Assembly (NCBI GenBank): GCA_029559155.1
Contig: JAKQCM010000455.1
Span: forward strand, 1-55,925
Reading direction: 5' to 3'
DNA from: Chloroflexota bacterium
Lineage (GTDB): Bacteria; Chloroflexota; Anaerolineae; Promineifilales; Promineifilaceae
DNA length: 55,925 bases
Shown piece after piece: positions 1 to 9,024 of the stretch (within the stretch, counting starts at the first letter, position 1; each line of letters starts with the position of its first letter). Made by a program: the position numbers and the translations under genes. Below the pieces are notes generated by a model that was not told the origin of the DNA, did no database searches, and saw only the letters and a program-made list of their open reading frames with translations.

Positions 1-1
1 T

Positions 2-721
2 CCGGTGGGCGTGCTGCTGCTGCATGGCCTGACGGCCACAACAGCGGAAGTACGGCCGTTAGCCGAATATCTACACACCCGCGGGTACACCGTCGCCGGG
101 CCACTGCTGCCCGGGCACGGAACCAAACCCGAAGATCTGAACCAGGTGAAATGGCTCGATTGGGTGCAGGCCGCCGAAGCCGACTACCACCACCTGCTCA
201 CCATTCGCGACCAGGTATTCGTCGGCGGGGAATCCACCGGAGCGGTGATTGCCCTGCATCTGGCGGCGCGTTATCCGGAAATTGCCGGGGTGCTGGCCTA
301 TGCGCCGGCCATCAAACTGGCCGCCTCAACCAAAGACGTGATGCGCCTGTATGCGGCCGCGCCATTTATTGAATTTGTGCCCAAAGAGTCGTTGGATGGC
401 AGCGACCGCTGGCAGGGGTATCCGGTTAATCCGCTCCGTGGCGCGATGGAACTGCTGCGGCTGGGGCGCGAGGTGCGTGGGCAGTTGGGGCGCATTGCCC
501 AGCCGGTGCTGGTGGTGCAGGGCCGCCACGACACGACGATTGATCCGGCCGCCGGGCAGATTATTCTCGATGGCGTCACGTCGTCGGTGAAAGAACTGGT
601 GTGGATGGCCGATTCGTCGCATGTGGTGGCGATTGACGTGGAGTGGGAGGCTGTGGCCGCGCTGACGCTGGATTTTATGGAGCGCATGTTGGCGGGGGAA
701 ACGGCCGTTTCCGCTCCCTAA
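2..721 (+). CDS. Alpha/beta hydrolase (carboxylesterase/lipase-like), 5' partial
   Basis: Serine hydrolase of the alpha/beta fold, resembling Est30-type carboxylesterases and monoacylglycerol lipases. Numbering from the first in-window GTG (position 5), the protein shows the oxyanion-region HG at 7-8, the nucleophile elbow GESTG with Ser77, a late-strand Asp176 in GRHDTT, and His206 in DSSHVV. This is a complete triad in the expected order. The family normally has 10-20 residues before the LLLHG strand and the frame is open to the window edge, so the true start probably lies upstream. The substrate cannot be told from sequence. The last codons carry an ACGGCCGT octamer, read as Thr-Ala-Val. 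A separate promoter-like sequence follows, so the gene probably belongs to an upstream unit. Confidence 0.88.
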   Translation, partial: PVGVLLLHGLTATTAEVRPLAEYLHTRGYTVAGPLLPGHGTKPEDLNQVKWLDWVQAAEADYHHLLTIRDQVFVGGESTGAVIALHLAARYPEIAGVLAYAPAIKLAASTKDVMRLYAAAPFIEFVPKESLDGSDRWQGYPVNPLRGAMELLRLGREVRGQLGRIAQPVLVVQGRHDTTIDPAAGQIILDGVTSSVKELVWMADSSHVVAIDVEWEAVAALTLDFMERMLAGETAVSAP

Positions 722-768
722 AACCGCCCCATCGCCCCATCGCGCCATTATCCGTACCTGAGAACCGA

Positions 769-797
769 TTGACATTTGCCCGACCGCCCTCTATCAT
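769..797 (+). promoter_or_regulatory. Sigma-70-type promoter upstream of the 884 gene
   Basis: TTGACA at 769-774 and TATCAT at 792-797 are separated by exactly 17 bases. This is a near-consensus housekeeping promoter in the gap after the hydrolase gene. It would drive the membrane-protein gene at 884 and probably the SGNH hydrolase gene behind it. Confidence 0.6.
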
Positions 798-883
798 GAG
801 CGCGGTATGGATGGGCGCATGGCATACTTCTCCCCCCTGTGTGATCGACAAGGTTCCCCTGTTTTGATGACGAGGCGCACCCT

Positions 884-1468
884 GTGGCTGTAATGTCGCC
901 TCTATTTTCCGCGCCCCTGCCGGGCGGCGACCCGACTTTTTTGGGGTGGCTGACGACGCTGGTGTATTTGGGAACGGCCGTGCTGTGCCTGGTTTGCGCC
1001 CTCTCGGTCAAACGCATCTTCACCAACGGCGATCCACGACCCCACATGCTAATCTGGGGCGGGCTGTCATTTCTGCTGTTTTTTCTGGGCATCAATAAGG
1101 AACTAGACCTGCAAACTTCCTTCACGGCGACTATCAAACGGCTCGCCTGGGAACAAGGTTTGTATGAATACGGACAGCGGGCGCAGGTACTCTTTTTAGC
1201 GGTGTTTGCCCTCGTTGGTTTTGCGGTTGTGTTGGTCATTGCCTGGAGTGTCCGGCGATACTGGCGCAATTACCTCTTTTTATTGTTAGGCATGGCGGCG
1301 ATATTCCGGTTCATTGCCGTGCGCATCGCCACATTTTACGGCATTTCCCTGCCCGAACTTTCGCGCTTTACCGGCGGGCTGCGCATGAACTGGCTGCTGG
1401 AACTCATTGGCATTTTACTCATCGCCGTTGCGGCAATACTCAATTTACGCCTCCGTTCAAACCCTTAG
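884..1468 (+). CDS. Four-helix integral membrane protein of unknown function
   Basis: A 194-residue protein with four hydrophobic segments at about 20-44, 56-70, 101-125 and 130-147, plus a final one near 170-187. The loops are short and I see no catalytic motif. I do not recognise the family. The chosen start is GTG at 884, with GAGG-like bases (872-877) upstream; an ATG three codons later (893) is equally possible. It sits 28 bases before an SGNH hydrolase gene with an N-terminal anchor and shares its likely promoter, so the two may act together in the membrane. The stop codon lies inside a copy of the intergenic AAACCC/GGGTCT repeat. Confidence 0.75.
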   Translation: MAVMSPLFSAPLPGGDPTFLGWLTTLVYLGTAVLCLVCALSVKRIFTNGDPRPHMLIWGGLSFLLFFLGINKELDLQTSFTATIKRLAWEQGLYEYGQRAQVLFLAVFALVGFAVVLVIAWSVRRYWRNYLFLLLGMAAIFRFIAVRIATFYGISLPELSRFTGGLRMNWLLELIGILLIAVAAILNLRLRSNP

Positions 1469-1473
1469 GGTCT
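1459..1473 (+). repeat. Half-site of the AAACCCTTAGGGTCT intergenic repeat
   Basis: The 15-mer AAACCCTTAGGGTCT overlaps the stop codon of the preceding gene. The same word, or one differing at its centre, forms the arms of inverted repeats at 2446-2505, 35517-35554 and 40520-40578. It is itself nearly palindromic. Confidence 0.6.
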
Positions 1474-1496
1474 CTGTCTATCGATACGAGTAGTCT

Positions 1497-2270
1497 ATGA
1501 ATTTATGGTACCGCGCGATTTTGCCTGTGGCAGGACTCATTGCCCTGCTTGTTATTTCCCTGGGTTTCAATTACTACCTCGTCAAGCGGTATCGCCATGC
1601 GTACCGCGAACTGAGCCGCGTCACCTTAGATCCGTTGGGGCTGAACCAATTTGCGCCGGAGCCGACGGCCGTACCGGAGGCCGGAAACGGCAAACTCATG
1701 ATATTTTTTGGCGATTCACGGGCGGCGGCCTGGCCGTCGCCTGAGGTTGACCACGCGGTGTTTGTTCATCGGGGCGTGAATGGGCAAACGTCGGCGCAAG
1801 CGGCTTTGCGGTATGCGGTAGATACAGCGCCACTGCGCCCCGACGTGGTCATTGTGCAGGTGGGGATTAACGATTTGCGGGTGATTCCGGCGTTGGGCGA
1901 TGATTCGACGGCCGTTACGGCCGCCACGGCCGTAAACATTCGCCATATCGTCGAGCAAGCTGCGGCCGGCGGGGCCATCGTAGTGCTGACGACGATTTTT
2001 CCGGTGCAAACGCCGCCCTGGCAGGAGCGGATGTTTTGGTCGGAGGCGGTGCTGACGGCCGTTACGGCCGTCAACCAGGACATTCGCGCTCAGGCCACAG
2101 ACAGAATCCTGGTGTTAGACGCTTACGCGCTGCTGGTAAACGACAACGGCGAACTGGCCGACGCCTATGCCCAGGATTACCTCCATCTGAACGCGGCGGG
2201 CTACCGCCGGCTCAACGATGCGCTGCGCGATGTCCTGGCGCAGAAACCCTATTGTAGATTAAAAAATTAA
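1497..2270 (+). CDS. Membrane-anchored SGNH/GDSL hydrolase
   Basis: A 257-residue SGNH-fold esterase or acetylhydrolase. An N-terminal hydrophobic helix (about 8-28) anchors it, with the domain presumably outside the membrane. The family blocks are present in order: FGDSRA with nucleophile Ser74 (block I), GVNGQTS around 93-99 (block II, Gly), VGINDLR with Asn125 (block III), and DYLHLN with Asp227 and His230 (block V). These enzymes often remove or add acyl groups on polysaccharides, which would suit the neighbouring polysaccharide locus, but the substrate is not visible in the sequence. Four or more ACGGCCGT octamers occur inside the gene and give repeated Thr-Ala-Val tripeptides. Confidence 0.85.
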   Translation: MNLWYRAILPVAGLIALLVISLGFNYYLVKRYRHAYRELSRVTLDPLGLNQFAPEPTAVPEAGNGKLMIFFGDSRAAAWPSPEVDHAVFVHRGVNGQTSAQAALRYAVDTAPLRPDVVIVQVGINDLRVIPALGDDSTAVTAATAVNIRHIVEQAAAGGAIVVLTTIFPVQTPPWQERMFWSEAVLTAVTAVNQDIRAQATDRILVLDAYALLVNDNGELADAYAQDYLHLNAAGYRRLNDALRDVLAQKPYCRLKN

Positions 2271-2289
2271 TCCGGTAATCGAGAGACGT

Positions 2290-2378
2290 GTCATGCTGAG
2301 GTCCTCCGAAGCATCCCATTTGCTTGAAATGACCGAGTGATAGGGATTCTTCGCTCCGAAGAACCCGCTCAGAATGAC
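2290..2378. repeat. MITE-like palindromic element with GTCATNCTGAG ends
   Basis: An 89-bp non-coding segment begins with GTCATGCTGAG (2290-2300) and ends with CTCAGAATGAC (2368-2378), its inverted counterpart with one mismatch. Inside, CGAAGCATCCC near the left end answers GGGATTCTTCG towards the right. Repeats built on GTCAT(T/C)CTGAG are widespread in bacterial intergenic DNA, so this looks like a small non-autonomous or REP-like element. There is no open reading frame in it. Confidence 0.55.
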
Positions 2379-2405
2379 CAGTTCATTACCTGATCGTTTT
2401 CTTAA

Positions 2406-2505
2406 AGACCATAAGGGTTTCGTAATTGTTCGGGTCTCTCTGGCAAGACCCCAAGGGTTTAATACCCAAATAATCCAAAATCTCAGAAGTAAACCCTTGG
2501 GGTCT
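2406..2505. repeat. Perfect 15-bp inverted repeat (AGACCCC.../...GGGGTCT family)
   Basis: AGACCCCAAGGGTTT at 2446-2460 is matched by its exact reverse complement at 2491-2505, leaving a 30-base loop. A degenerate third copy, AGACCATAAGGGTTT, lies at 2406-2420. The right arm is followed by TGTATAGTT, the same tail found after the equivalent arm at 40578. It could act as a bidirectional transcription end between the SGNH gene and the FG-GAP gene, but it has no T-tract. Together with 2290-2378 it fills the 257-bp gap. Confidence 0.7.
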
Positions 2506-2527
2506 GTATAGTTAAAAGGAAAAAAGC

Positions 2528-4882
2528 ATGAAACTTTCTAAACGAATTGCTGCGGTAAGGATTGGCATAGGATTGGTGGGGGTGACGGCCGTATTCGCCA
2601 CTCTGGCATTGATGGTTGTGTGGGGGCAAAGTCGGGCGGCGGCTCTGGAACCGGCCGCTCCCGCCACCGTGCCCTTTGATTACGTGGAAATCGACAACAA
2701 CGCCGGTGACATCAAGCTGGTGGGCGATATCGACGGCGATACCTTCCCCGACCTCGTGTTGGGCGGGATGCCGGGCGAAAAATTGAACTGGTACCATTAC
2801 CCAACCTGGCAAAAAACGGTGATTGCCACGCCGAATAATGAGTTTACAACCGACGGCCGTCTGGGTGACATTGACGGCGACGGCGACCTGGACATTGCCG
2901 TGCCCGATGGCGACGGCGCGAATAACCTGGTGTGGTTTGAAAACCCACGGCCGTCCGGCGACCCGTTTGTGGGCAGTGAATGGACGCGCCACGAGGTTGG
3001 CACCATCGGCAGTTGGGGCAAAGATGTACACCTGTCAGACTTCGATAACAATGGGTTGATGGACATCGCCACGCGCAACAGCAGCACGGCCATGATCTTC
3101 TTTCAAACGGCCGTCAATACCTGGTCGCGCATGGACTTAACCGGCGTCAACACTGGCACGGAAGGCATGTCCAGCGGCGATGTGGACAGCGACACCCACG
3201 TTGATTTGATTTTGCGCGGCCAATGGGTGCGCAATCCGGGCGGGGCCGCCGCACGCACGGCCGTCAATTGGACCGCCTACGACATTGGCCCGGCAAATAC
3301 CGACTTCAAAGCGCTTGTAGCCGACATCAACGGCGATGGCCACAACGACGTCCTGTTTTCCAGCTCGGAAAACACCGACGACGTCAACTGGTGGTCGGCC
3401 GACGGCAACGATCCCACAGGAACGTGGACCAAACATACCATTGTGGCCAATTTGGAGCGCTGCCACACCTTGCAAGCCGCCGACATGGACCTGGACGGCG
3501 ACATGGACGTGGTGTTAGGCCAGATGCACATTTCCACCGACCAGGAAATCATGGTGATGTTTAACGGCAACGGCCAGGGCACCACCTGGACCAAGCAGGT
3601 GGTGGGCACAGGCGGATTGCACAATGGCGTTGTGGCCGACATCGGCAAAGATGGCGATTTTGACATCTACGGCGCCAATTGGACCGGCAACCCGCCGGCC
3701 CGCCTGTGGGTCAATCGCCTGGACCCGCCAAGCGGCATCCTACCCATTGACCGTTGGACCTACAAACAAGTGACCGCCAGCCACACCCAGACCTTTGGCC
3801 TGGCATTTGGCGACGCGAACGAAGACGGCCGTGCCGACATTCTGTCGGGCGTGAACTGGTACGAGAACCCCGGCGGCGATTTGCTGGGCGACTGGACGCA
3901 GCACGATTTCCCCGGCGGGATGCACGCCATTCTGGCCACCGACGTGGACGGCGATGCCCTGCTGGACGTAATCGCCCAAAAGCAGGAGGCAAACCTGAGC
4001 CTCTACTGGCTGGAACCCACAGACGCCACGGCCGTAAACTGGACCGCCATCAAAATAGGCGAAGTGCCCTCTGCCAGCCACGCATTGGGCGCGCAGGGGT
4101 ATCGCACGGCGCAAATTGAGCCGGGCGGCAAAGACGAAGTGATTGTGAGCAGCGGCAATGGCATCTATTACTTCCGCGTGCCGGTGAATCCGGAAGCCGG
4201 CAATTGGCCGCAAGTTCACGTCAACAGCGCCCCTTCGGACGAGGGTTTGGCGGTTGGCGACATCGATCGAGACGGCAACCTGGATATTGCGGCCACAACC
4301 GGCGACGCCAAGGGCGTGGTCTGGTATAAAAACCCAGGCAACGGCGGCAGCGACTGGACCGGCTACGAGATCGGCAATTTCGCCGATGCGTTGTACCCGG
4401 ACCGGACGGAAGTGGCGGATTTGAACGGCAACGGCCGTCTGGACATCATCGTCACCGAGGAAAATGGCGGCACAAGCGACGCGCAAACCTACTGGTGGGA
4501 AGCGCCCGCCGACCCGACTACCCTCAATTGGACCTCACATCTCATCGTCTCCCAGGGCACGACCAACAGCCTGGACGTGGCTGACATGAACAACGACGGG
4601 TCGCCGGACGTAATTCTGGCCGAACATCGCGGCAGCAAAACCCTGAGCATCTGGGCCAATTCGGGCCAGGGCGCGTTCAATGAACAAATCGTGTCCACCG
4701 GCCACGAGAGCCATTTGGGCGGCCAAACCGTTGACCTGGACGGCGACGGCGACCTGGACATCGTGAGCATTGCCTGGGATGAATCCAATCTGGTGCATCT
4801 GTGGCGCAACGACGCCCTGACGCCGATCGAGCCGCCGGTGTTGGACAAGTTTAATTACCTGCCTGTCGTGTTACGGCCGTAG
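2528..4882 (+). CDS. Exported FG-GAP/VCBS repeat protein
   Basis: A 784-residue exported beta-propeller-type protein. An N-terminal signal or anchor segment (about 10-34, ending near QSRAAA) is followed by some thirteen repeats, each with a calcium-loop core of the DxDxDGxxD type, for example DIDGDTFPDL, DFDNNGLMDI, DINGDGHNDV and DLDGDGDLDI. Such repeats fold into integrin-like propeller blades and bind Ca2+; a role in adhesion or carbohydrate contact is usual but unproven here. The C-terminus ends NYLPVVLRP, a tail I associate with exported Chloroflexota proteins. The start ATG has an AAAAGGAAAAAA-type upstream region. It is a close paralogue of the first ~750 residues encoded at 11324, which adds a LamG domain and a C-terminal anchor. 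Confidence 0.87.
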   Translation: MKLSKRIAAVRIGIGLVGVTAVFATLALMVVWGQSRAAALEPAAPATVPFDYVEIDNNAGDIKLVGDIDGDTFPDLVLGGMPGEKLNWYHYPTWQKTVIATPNNEFTTDGRLGDIDGDGDLDIAVPDGDGANNLVWFENPRPSGDPFVGSEWTRHEVGTIGSWGKDVHLSDFDNNGLMDIATRNSSTAMIFFQTAVNTWSRMDLTGVNTGTEGMSSGDVDSDTHVDLILRGQWVRNPGGAAARTAVNWTAYDIGPANTDFKALVADINGDGHNDVLFSSSENTDDVNWWSADGNDPTGTWTKHTIVANLERCHTLQAADMDLDGDMDVVLGQMHISTDQEIMVMFNGNGQGTTWTKQVVGTGGLHNGVVADIGKDGDFDIYGANWTGNPPARLWVNRLDPPSGILPIDRWTYKQVTASHTQTFGLAFGDANEDGRADILSGVNWYENPGGDLLGDWTQHDFPGGMHAILATDVDGDALLDVIAQKQEANLSLYWLEPTDATAVNWTAIKIGEVPSASHALGAQGYRTAQIEPGGKDEVIVSSGNGIYYFRVPVNPEAGNWPQVHVNSAPSDEGLAVGDIDRDGNLDIAATTGDAKGVVWYKNPGNGGSDWTGYEIGNFADALYPDRTEVADLNGNGRLDIIVTEENGGTSDAQTYWWEAPADPTTLNWTSHLIVSQGTTNSLDVADMNNDGSPDVILAEHRGSKTLSIWANSGQGAFNEQIVSTGHESHLGGQTVDLDGDGDLDIVSIAWDESNLVHLWRNDALTPIEPPVLDKFNYLPVVLRP

Positions 4883-4892
4883 GAAACACAGT

Positions 4893-4927
4893 AAGCGTGG
4901 TCCAATCTCCCAGATTGGACCACGCTT
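4893..4927. repeat. 16-bp perfect hairpin, AGATTGGACC family
   Basis: AAGCGTGGTCCAATCT (4893-4908) and AGATTGGACCACGCTT (4912-4927) are exact reverse complements around a 3-base loop. It fills the 52-bp gap between two genes. There is no T-tract, so it is not a classic terminator. The core AGATTGGACC recurs at 9117-9150, 31003-31027 and (as AGATTGGCC) 40211-40243. Confidence 0.75.
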
Positions 4928-4934
4928 GTAAACC

Positions 4935-6446
4935 ATGAATCAATCTCCCCAGAATCAGGCTCAATTCTCTGCGCCCGACCGGCTGGCGCGCCGGTCGGTG
5001 CTGGTGGTGGGGTTTGGGCTGTTCCTGGTTTTGTACACGACGCTGTTTCCGTTTGATTTTTTTGTGCGCACGGGGCCGGCGGCGCTGCGCAGCTTTGACC
5101 TGACGCTGACGCGGGCCTATGTGCTGGCCGATTTTCCGCGCAATGTGCTGCTGTTTGTGCCGTTGGGGTTTGGGCTGGCGGGGATGTGGGCGGGCAACGG
5201 CCGTTCCTGGCGCGCCTTCTCGCTGATCGTGGGCATTGGGCTGGCCCTGTCGGCGATGATGGAAGTGGCGCAGGCCGCGGCGCTGCTGCGCTTCCCGTCG
5301 CTGGCGGATGTGTTGGCGAATGGCTTGGGGGCGGGCGTGGGTTTCTGGCTGTTTTGTCTGGCTGGCGGCCGGTTTTGGAGCGGGGTGGATTGGTTAGGGG
5401 AGCGGATACGGCCGTTTCTCGCCCCGCGCCGTTTTCTGCCTCTGTACCTGCTTTATCTGGCTGCCTGGCTGGTTCTTTCTGCGTGGCTGCCTTCGCTGAC
5501 CCGGCTGGACAATTGGGACAATCAATTTCCGTTGATTGTGGGCAACGAACAAACGCGCGACCGGCCGTGGCAAGGCGTATTGCGGCAATTTTACATCGCC
5601 GACCGGGCTTTTTCGGACGAGGAAGTGGGGCGGATTTTTGCCGGAGAGGGCGTTACGGCCGTGGGCGGCAAGTCCGTGGTGGTGCAATACGATTTTACCA
5701 ATGCCCTGGCCGACAATTTTCCGCCGGTAAGGGATGAAGGAAGCCGCGCCGCGCCCCTTACACCCGACGGGGTGGCGCTGTCGGGCGAACATTGGTTGGC
5801 GAGTGAGGGGGCAGTAACGGCCGTGTCGGACGCGCTGGCGGCTTCGTCTCAATTCACATTGGTGCTGGAGGGCGCGTCGGGCGATTTGCAGCAAAGTGGC
5901 CCGGCGCGGCTGATCTCAATCTCGGGCGACCCGTACCGGCGCAACCTGACCTTGGGGCAAGAAGGGCCGGACCTGGTAGTTCGGCTGCGGATGCCGCTGA
6001 CCGGGGAGAACGGCCGTCTGCCGGAACTGATTATCCCCAACGTATTTACCGACACCCAAATGCACCGGATTGTGATGACGTATGACGGAACGGCCGTGCG
6101 CCTGGCCATCGACAGCGCCCAAAACGTGTACACCGTCGAACTGCTGCCGGCGGTGGCCCTGTTCGTAAAAACTTTTCCCAACGAAGTGGACCAGATGCGT
6201 CTGAATCGGGGAAATATGGCCATGTTTCATTTGCTGTACTCGCTCGGCCTGTTTTTGCCCTGGGCAGTCTGGCTGGCGTACCGTCAGATATCCGGTCTCT
6301 GGCTGGTCCTGGGCCTGAGTTTGCCGCCGCTGGTTTGGAATGTGTTTCAGGCCGGGCATGTGGTGATAGGTGTGGGGGGAACGGCCGTGGCCTTCTTTAT
6401 CGCCCGCCAATATCATCGGTTTCGTTTGCCCCAGGCATCGCCATGA
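4935..6446 (+). CDS. VanZ-like membrane protein with extracytoplasmic LamG-like domain
   Basis: A 503-residue protein. The N-terminal part is VanZ-like, with helices at about 22-40, 70-90 and 95-115 carrying the family pattern NVLLFVPLGFG and later SLADVLANGLGAGVG. After a fourth helix (about 170-188) comes a soluble segment (about 190-410) with a concanavalin/LamG-like pattern including RNLTLGQEG. Three more hydrophobic helices close the protein. VanZ-family proteins are membrane proteins of mostly unknown biochemistry, one of them linked to teicoplanin resistance. The LamG segment closely resembles that at the end of the FG-GAP protein encoded at 11324 (shared RNLTLGQE and ENG blocks). The separate gene pair 2528/4935 thus mirrors modules that are fused at 11324. 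Confidence 0.8.
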   Translation: MNQSPQNQAQFSAPDRLARRSVLVVGFGLFLVLYTTLFPFDFFVRTGPAALRSFDLTLTRAYVLADFPRNVLLFVPLGFGLAGMWAGNGRSWRAFSLIVGIGLALSAMMEVAQAAALLRFPSLADVLANGLGAGVGFWLFCLAGGRFWSGVDWLGERIRPFLAPRRFLPLYLLYLAAWLVLSAWLPSLTRLDNWDNQFPLIVGNEQTRDRPWQGVLRQFYIADRAFSDEEVGRIFAGEGVTAVGGKSVVVQYDFTNALADNFPPVRDEGSRAAPLTPDGVALSGEHWLASEGAVTAVSDALAASSQFTLVLEGASGDLQQSGPARLISISGDPYRRNLTLGQEGPDLVVRLRMPLTGENGRLPELIIPNVFTDTQMHRIVMTYDGTAVRLAIDSAQNVYTVELLPAVALFVKTFPNEVDQMRLNRGNMAMFHLLYSLGLFLPWAVWLAYRQISGLWLVLGLSLPPLVWNVFQAGHVVIGVGGTAVAFFIARQYHRFRLPQASP

Positions 6447-6668
6447 TGCCGCGCAAATGAACGGTTTGTGAATCTCTCCACCCTATTCTCAGTTCCCCAA
6501 GTCTACGTAATGTAAATCTTTAGATTGGCTGAGTACTCTGGATTGAGGCAGGTAGTACAAAGCGATCCACTTTGCGCGCCATGTCCTATCAACAACTTGT
6601 GTTTTGGGTGTTTAGGAACAAACTCAGGACCCATTACAAAATCAACCAGAACGAAAAACAGCGAGTTC

Positions 6669-7979
6669 ATGAAAAACACGAAAGATAATCTCCTAGATAA
6701 AGTTGCCAACCGCGAAGCAAAACTCAGTGTGATTGGGTTGGGTTATGTCGGCTTACCCCTGTCCATTGCGTTTGCCCAGGCCGGTATCGAAGTGATTGGG
6801 ATCGACGTAGATGCGCGGAAGGTGAGTATGTTGAACGCCGGGCAAAGCTACGTTGAAGATGTGGCCGACAGCCAACTGCTCCCCCTGGTTCAGGCTGGTA
6901 GTTTTCGCGCCAGCACAGATTTCGCCGATTTAATGCAGGTTGACGCCATCGCCATATGTTTGCCCACTCCACTTGGCGAAACCAAAGACCCTGATATATC
7001 TTTTATCATCAACGCCACAGACAATATCGCCCATTACGGAGCCACCGGGAAGCTGGTTATTTTAGAAAGCACCACCTATCCGGGCACAACCGAAGAGATC
7101 ATTTTGCCGCGATTGTCCCACAACGGCGACCAGGTAGGCCGCGATTTTTTCCTGGCTTTTTCCCCGGAACGAATTGATCCGGGACGGACCGATTTCAACA
7201 TGTTCAATACCCCCAAAGTCATCGGCGGCGTCACGCCGGATTGCCTGGAAGTTGCTCTGGCTTTATACGGAACGGTTGTCCAACATCCGGTGCCGGTTTC
7301 TAGCACGGCGACGGCCGAAATGGTGAAGCTTCTGGAAAACACCTTCCGTGCGGTAAATATCGGCCTGGTCAATGAAATTGCGTTAATGTGCGACAAACTG
7401 GGCCTGGATGTGTGGGAAGTTGTTGGAGCGGCAGCCACCAAACCCTATGGTTTCATGCCCTTTTATCCTGGTCCTGGTCTGGGAGGGCATTGTATTCCCG
7501 TTGATCCGCATTATCTAAGCTGGAAACTGCGCACGCTCAATTATACGGCCCGTTTTATCGAACTGGCCCACGACATCAACAGCCATATGCCTGATTATGT
7601 GGTGGATAAGGTCGCTCTCGGTCTGAATGAGGCGCGCAAAGCAGTTAACGGCAGCAAGGTTCTTGTGCTGGGCGTCGCCTATAAACCCAACATCGGCGAC
7701 GTGCGGGAAAGCCCGGCGATTGATGTGATTGATTTATTGGAAGAACGCGGCGCGGAGGTCAGTTATCACGATCCCTATGTGGCCGACTTTGTGGCGGCCG
7801 GCATCGCTTTCCATTCGATTGAACTGACGCAGACCGCTTTAGAACAAGCCGACTGCGTTGTAATTGTCACCAATCATGCGGATTATGACTGGGATTTCAT
7901 CACAAACCATGCCCAATTAATTGTGGATTCACGGAACGCTATCAAAGGGAAGTCTAAGAGTCGCGTGGTGCGTCTGTAG
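6669..7979 (+). CDS. Nucleotide-sugar dehydrogenase (UDP-GlcNAc/ManNAc 6-dehydrogenase type)
   Basis: Oxidises the C6 hydroxyl of a UDP-sugar to a carboxylate in two NAD-dependent steps, giving a uronic acid precursor for polysaccharide. Seen in the 436-residue protein: the NAD-binding GLGYVGLP (23-30) with acidic Asp46 after the second strand, SPERIDPG (165-172), the conserved Lys220 in EMVKLLENTFRAVN, and the catalytic Cys275 in GGHCIPVDP. The pattern fits the WecC/TviB subgroup better than UDP-glucose dehydrogenase, but the exact substrate is uncertain. An in-frame ATG at 6525 exists, but the extra 48 residues are cysteine-rich and unlike the family, so 6669 is preferred. The gene contains no ACGGCCGT octamer. 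Confidence 0.92.
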   Translation: MKNTKDNLLDKVANREAKLSVIGLGYVGLPLSIAFAQAGIEVIGIDVDARKVSMLNAGQSYVEDVADSQLLPLVQAGSFRASTDFADLMQVDAIAICLPTPLGETKDPDISFIINATDNIAHYGATGKLVILESTTYPGTTEEIILPRLSHNGDQVGRDFFLAFSPERIDPGRTDFNMFNTPKVIGGVTPDCLEVALALYGTVVQHPVPVSSTATAEMVKLLENTFRAVNIGLVNEIALMCDKLGLDVWEVVGAAATKPYGFMPFYPGPGLGGHCIPVDPHYLSWKLRTLNYTARFIELAHDINSHMPDYVVDKVALGLNEARKAVNGSKVLVLGVAYKPNIGDVRESPAIDVIDLLEERGAEVSYHDPYVADFVAAGIAFHSIELTQTALEQADCVVIVTNHADYDWDFITNHAQLIVDSRNAIKGKSKSRVVRL

Positions 7980-8047
7980 GTTCCCGGTCGTTTAGACCCA
8001 CAATAAAACTTACACCCATTGTCTAAAACTACAATCAGGAGATTCTA

Positions 8048-8995
8048 ATGCGCGTATTGATAACAGGTTCGAGTGGTCAGATTGGCACGAACTTAGGTCT
8101 TTTTTTGCAGGAGCAGGGTCATCAGGTTTTTGGCGTTGACAAACGGCCGAATTCCTGGACCAGCGAAATTAGCACGATTATTCAGGATTTGAGTGTGCCT
8201 TATCACCATTACGATGGTGGTATCGGCATTGAATACCCGGAAAATTTGGATGTCGTGGTGCATTTTGCCGCCCATGCCAAGGTGCATGAATTGGTGGAAC
8301 AGCCGGATCGCGCTCTGGAAAACATTACCATGACGTTTAATGTTCTGGAATTTTGCCGCCACAACAACCTGCCGATTATTTTCAGCAGTTCGCGCGAGGT
8401 CTACGGCGATATTCATCGCTATATTACGGAAGAGACGTATGCCGATTTTGCGTATACGGAAAGCCCGTATTCGGCGAGCAAGATTTCTGGCGAAGCGCTG
8501 ATTTATTCATACGCGCAATGTTATGGGCTGCGGTATTTGGTGTTTCGGTTTAGCAATGTATACGGCCGTTACGATAACGACATTGAACGCATGGAACGGG
8601 TCATCCCCCTCTTCGTGCGCAAAATTGGGGCCGGCGAACCGATTACCGTTTATGGCAAGGACAAAGTGCTCGATTTCACCTACATCGACGACTGCATCAA
8701 CGGTGTGTATCGTGGCATGAATCTCATCACCAGCGGACATCCCGTCAACCACACCATCAACCTGGCTTATGGCCAGGGAAATACCCTCGTGGCTATGGCC
8801 GAATTTATCGGCGAGGCGCTGGGCAAAAAACCGGATATGACCATCAAGCCGGCGCGGGTGGGGGAAGTGACCCATTACGTCGCCAACATTGGCAAAGCCC
8901 GCGCTGTATTAGACTACACGCCTCAAACTTCGCTCCGTGACGGCATCCATAAGTCCGTTGCCTGGTCGCAGGCCTGGGAAGCGCAAAAGGCGTAG
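8048..8995 (+). CDS. NAD-dependent sugar epimerase/dehydratase (extended SDR)
   Basis: A 315-residue extended short-chain dehydrogenase of the GalE/RmlB-like group that remodels a nucleotide sugar. The Rossmann motif GSSGQIG (7-13), Ser triplet 113-115 and the catalytic pair Tyr141/Lys145 in YSASK are visible, and NVYGR follows, as in the family. A strong AGGAG (8037-8041) precedes the ATG. It follows the dehydrogenase gene by 68 bases, so the two probably work in sequence on the same nucleotide sugar, for example to make a uronic acid and its epimer. Whether it is a 4-epimerase or another activity cannot be said. Confidence 0.88.
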   Translation: MRVLITGSSGQIGTNLGLFLQEQGHQVFGVDKRPNSWTSEISTIIQDLSVPYHHYDGGIGIEYPENLDVVVHFAAHAKVHELVEQPDRALENITMTFNVLEFCRHNNLPIIFSSSREVYGDIHRYITEETYADFAYTESPYSASKISGEALIYSYAQCYGLRYLVFRFSNVYGRYDNDIERMERVIPLFVRKIGAGEPITVYGKDKVLDFTYIDDCINGVYRGMNLITSGHPVNHTINLAYGQGNTLVAMAEFIGEALGKKPDMTIKPARVGEVTHYVANIGKARAVLDYTPQTSLRDGIHKSVAWSQAWEAQKA

Positions 8996-9024
8996 GTCAC
9001 CTCAGAAAACCAACTAGATGATGC

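Noticed and set aside
2484..2512. TATAGT in the repeat at 2507-2512 as promoter of the FG-GAP gene
   Set aside because: No -35 match at a proper distance; the same TATAGT at 40578 also lacks one at standard spacing.
3740..4486. 248-codon open frame on the minus strand
   Set aside because: Antisense to the FG-GAP repeats of the 2528 gene, as with the larger example at 11630.
6525..6668. Upstream ATG extension of the nucleotide-sugar dehydrogenase
   Set aside because: The extra 48 residues are Cys-rich with no similarity to the family; the GLGYVGLP motif lies at the normal distance from ATG 6669.
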